From Saprospiraceae bacterium (lineage in GTDB: Bacteria > Bacteroidota > Bacteroidia > Chitinophagales > Saprospiraceae): 64,000 bases of DNA. This document shows, piece by piece, positions 61,971-64,000 of this stretch. Below the pieces are notes generated by a model. The model searched no databases. It saw only the letters and a list, made by a program, of their open reading frames with translations, and had not been told where the DNA came from. Position numbers and translations under genes: made by a program. The DNA lies in NCBI GenBank assembly GCA_016714985.1, contig JADKBS010000012.1, positions 198,452-262,451 on the forward strand, in the 5' to 3' direction. Numbering within the stretch: position 1 is the first letter of the stretch; each line of letters starts with the position of its first letter.

Positions 61971-64000
61971 TTGATATTCATAATTCGAGCCTGTTCCGGC
62001 AGGTGCTTTTTTACCATTTTTTTGAACATGCGTGTGTCTCGGATGGCGTCGAGGTTGGGATTGAAAAGGGTCGGGTAAATCCACATCGCAGGGCCGGGTT
62101 TCCAGCCCGCTTGCAAGGCTTTTTCCAACCAGTCGAGGGCGGCATCACTGCGCTTGCAGGCGGCCAGGGCGCAGGATGTCCAAAAACAGAAATCCGGCAG
62201 GTCATCGGATTTCAACCGCTCCGTTTCGATGAAGGCCTGGAAGGTGTCCCCTGGCTCGGTTCGCAGCCGGGCGATGAGTTGATAATAAAATGCAGGATTG
62301 TACCACCAACCGGCTTTGTTTTCCAACAGTTTTTGAAATGCCTCCTGTGCTGTCCTTTCGTTTCCCTGCATCGAAAGGGTTTGGCCCAGCAGAAGCAGGG
62401 CTTGAGGATTGGTCGAATCTTCTTTGAGCCATTCATTGGCGGCTAAAAAAGCAGAGTCAAGTTGCCCTTGCCGTTGATAAGAAATTATAAGTTCATTGTA
62501 CAACGCCTTGTCTCCAAGAGCTATCCCACTGCGACAAAGTCCCGGTACAGTCGCTATGTTTTTTTTCAAGAAGTAAAGCCTGTACACGGCAAGTTGCGCA
62601 TATCCTTCCGATATCAAGGGGCTTGACTCGATAAGTTTCATAGCGGTTTGCTCTGCCAGTTCAAATTCTCCGAGGTCGCAATAAACCGGACTTAGTGCGC
62701 GGTATAACATTGGAAATTTACCTTCGGACAGTTCCAAGCCCCTCATCAAGGCGGCCTTTGCTTCTTCGTTTCGACCATGCCGCCAAAGTATATTTCCGAG
62801 GTAAAGTATGTAAGTAACTGGCACCCGCCCTGGGTTGACCCGCTCATAATCTCGCATCCTTCGGAGGTACTCTTCCAACCAAAACTTGCTTTCTTTGCCA
62901 CTTGTTCTCATGCTCAGTTCCCGGTAAATGGGCAAAAAAGTGGAGTCCAATTCTGTGGCTTTATTTAGAATTGGAATCCCCTTGACTGTATCGCTCATAC
63001 TAGAAGCTGTCCACCTGCCAAGGAAGTAAATCGGCATGACCCACTCTGGCGACAAAGCCACGGCCTTTTCAAAGTTGGGACCACACAATTCGGGCATTTG
63101 CATCATCCCCCAAAACTGCAAATACCCTTTTTCAAAATACAGATACGCCGCATCTGCATCGAAGCTAAGCGCGGTGTCGAGGCAGGCGAGCTGGCGGCGC
63201 AGCAGGGTGTCCGCCGGGATGCCGGGATGGTTCTCGGCCCGCAGGGTTTTGCTGCGAAAAAAATACTCCCGCGCTTTCAGGAAGCGGTACATGTAATGCT
63301 TTTCGCCAAGCAGTTCCGCCGCCCGTGCGAGGTAGGCGGGCAGGTGGTCGTACCTCGAAACGGGCGAAAAAGCATCGTCCACAATCTGTGGGTCAGTGGC
63401 CAGCAATTGGTTGATAACGACCTGTGCTTGGTTTTGCAGGGCGGCGGCGAGGTTGCGGGTCATTGCCCCGTGCAATTTGGACATTTCCGGCGCTTGGATG
63501 AGGCACAGGTAAAGGTCGTTGGCCGAATTGCCGGATGAATCGAGCAGGTTCCCGCTTTCCAGCGCCGCCTCAAAACGGCGATAAAGTTCCCGCAGGGTAC
63601 TGTCCGCATTGGCAAGCAGGGCATCCTCCATGCCCCTCATCGAACCGGGCGAAAGGGCGGGCGGCGGCAGTTTGGCCTCCCGAAAAGCAGTGAGCGTGGG
63701 CGCATCAACATTGGCCAGCACCGTGCCCCGGCTGCCGACGGCCATCGGGATTTGGCTTTGCGGGGCAGCATCGGCGGGCACTTTTTCTTCGAGGTATCGT
63801 CCCGTTTCGAGGAGGCTGACCGCACCGTCGGCGTTCGCATCCGCCGCCCCGACGAGGGCATTTAGCAAATGGAAGGAAAAACAGCCGCGCCCGCCGCCCC
63901 ACTGTTCGCCTTCGAGCGAGAACTCGTCGGGCTGGCAGGAGAGGATTTTGACTTCCTTGGAAAATTGCTGCGCCAGTGCGGAGGTCGTGGCCTTCGAGCC
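61967..64000 (-). CDS. Caspase-like TPR protein (caspase F), 5' end outside the window
   Basis: The frame is open from 61967 to the right edge, 678 codons with the stop. It begins in the caspase p10-like part (QFSKEVKILSCQPDEFSLEGEQWGGGRGCFSFHLLNALVGAAD). The catalytic His and Cys lie beyond the edge. The EF-hand-like loop DANADGAVSLLE is textbook (63806-63841). The linker RNLAAALQNQAQVVINQLLATD...LLGEKHYMYRFLKAREYFFRS and at least ten TPR-like repeats follow. The stop overlaps the start of caspase E as ATGA. Together E, F, the fragment and D form one minus-strand run. Confidence 0.88.
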   Translation of the reverse strand, partial: GSKATTSALAQQFSKEVKILSCQPDEFSLEGEQWGGGRGCFSFHLLNALVGAADANADGAVSLLETGRYLEEKVPADAAPQSQIPMAVGSRGTVLANVDAPTLTAFREAKLPPPALSPGSMRGMEDALLANADSTLRELYRRFEAALESGNLLDSSGNSANDLYLCLIQAPEMSKLHGAMTRNLAAALQNQAQVVINQLLATDPQIVDDAFSPVSRYDHLPAYLARAAELLGEKHYMYRFLKAREYFFRSKTLRAENHPGIPADTLLRRQLACLDTALSFDADAAYLYFEKGYLQFWGMMQMPELCGPNFEKAVALSPEWVMPIYFLGRWTASSMSDTVKGIPILNKATELDSTFLPIYRELSMRTSGKESKFWLEEYLRRMRDYERVNPGRVPVTYILYLGNILWRHGRNEEAKAALMRGLELSEGKFPMLYRALSPVYCDLGEFELAEQTAMKLIESSPLISEGYAQLAVYRLYFLKKNIATVPGLCRSGIALGDKALYNELIISYQRQGQLDSAFLAANEWLKEDSTNPQALLLLGQTLSMQGNERTAQEAFQKLLENKAGWWYNPAFYYQLIARLRTEPGDTFQAFIETERLKSDDLPDFCFWTSCALAACKRSDAALDWLEKALQAGWKPGPAMWIYPTLFNPNLDAIRDTRMFKKMVKKHLPEQARIMNIK

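Noticed and set aside
41050..64000. A toxin-antitoxin or CBASS-type defence island
   Set aside because: No nucleotidyltransferase, effector toxin or restriction gene is seen; the proteins have signal peptides and would act outside the cytoplasm, so an anti-phage role cannot be claimed.

Overview
The window looks like a chromosomal contig from a free-living member of the Bacteroidota, probably a Saprospiraceae- or Lewinella-type bacterium. This is inferred from TAnnTTTG-type -7 promoter boxes with weak ribosome binding sites, many secreted or lipoprotein products, CotH, FG-GAP/ASPIC, sortilin-like BNR and PorE-like proteins, and TPR proteins tied to ECF sigma factors. About a dozen genes are split by single-base indels, mostly in homopolymers, so the assembly probably came from error-prone reads. 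I list those genes as single loci and give the likely shift point.

Region 1 (1-4500) is core: a membrane protein, an M1 metallopeptidase, a lipocalin-like lipoprotein and fmt. Region 2 (4511-11328) is a 6.8-kb integrated element in the 3' end of tRNA-Phe. It has a 24-bp att duplication, paired integrase arm-type repeats at both ends, a tyrosine recombinase, an excisionase-like HTH protein, a broken winged-helix protein, a primosome/DnaD-like replication protein and a 1.2-kb array of 98/100-bp tandem repeats. It resembles a minimal satellite or plasmid-like island. Region 3 (11.5-40.8 kb) is mostly housekeeping and envelope genes: psd, MBL hydrolase, PPOX, a Clp-type double AAA+ ATPase, a PorE-like SPOR protein, an alpha-oxoamine synthase, two unknown small genes, a POT transporter, a sortilin-like BNR protein, a CRTAC1-like lipoprotein, CotH, a tectonin-like protein, DUF3037 with a HipA-like kinase, and uvrA.

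Region 4 (41-64 kb) is the most unusual. It is a cluster of six secreted caspase-fold (peptidase C14) TPR proteins plus one truncated remnant. Two are preceded by a gene for a secreted M48-like zinc peptidase with TPRs, and one such pair lies downstream of an ECF sigma factor and a TPR-bearing anti-sigma-like membrane protein. Every caspase-like protein carries an EF-hand-like acidic loop just after the caspase fold, followed by a shared linker (AALQD...LLGE.HY) and TPRs. One paralogue has lost the catalytic Cys segment and has Tyr in place of the catalytic His. I infer a periplasmic or envelope proteolytic signalling system under sigma/anti-sigma control, perhaps calcium-responsive.

Three dispersed repeat families run through the window: (i) a ~120-135-bp MITE-like element with two long internal hairpins, GTAAC-type terminal inverted repeats and 8-bp target duplications in two copies (IS66-like features); (ii) short tandem repeats of about 7-12 bp, some inside uvrA; (iii) small CCCG-N6-CGGG palindromes.
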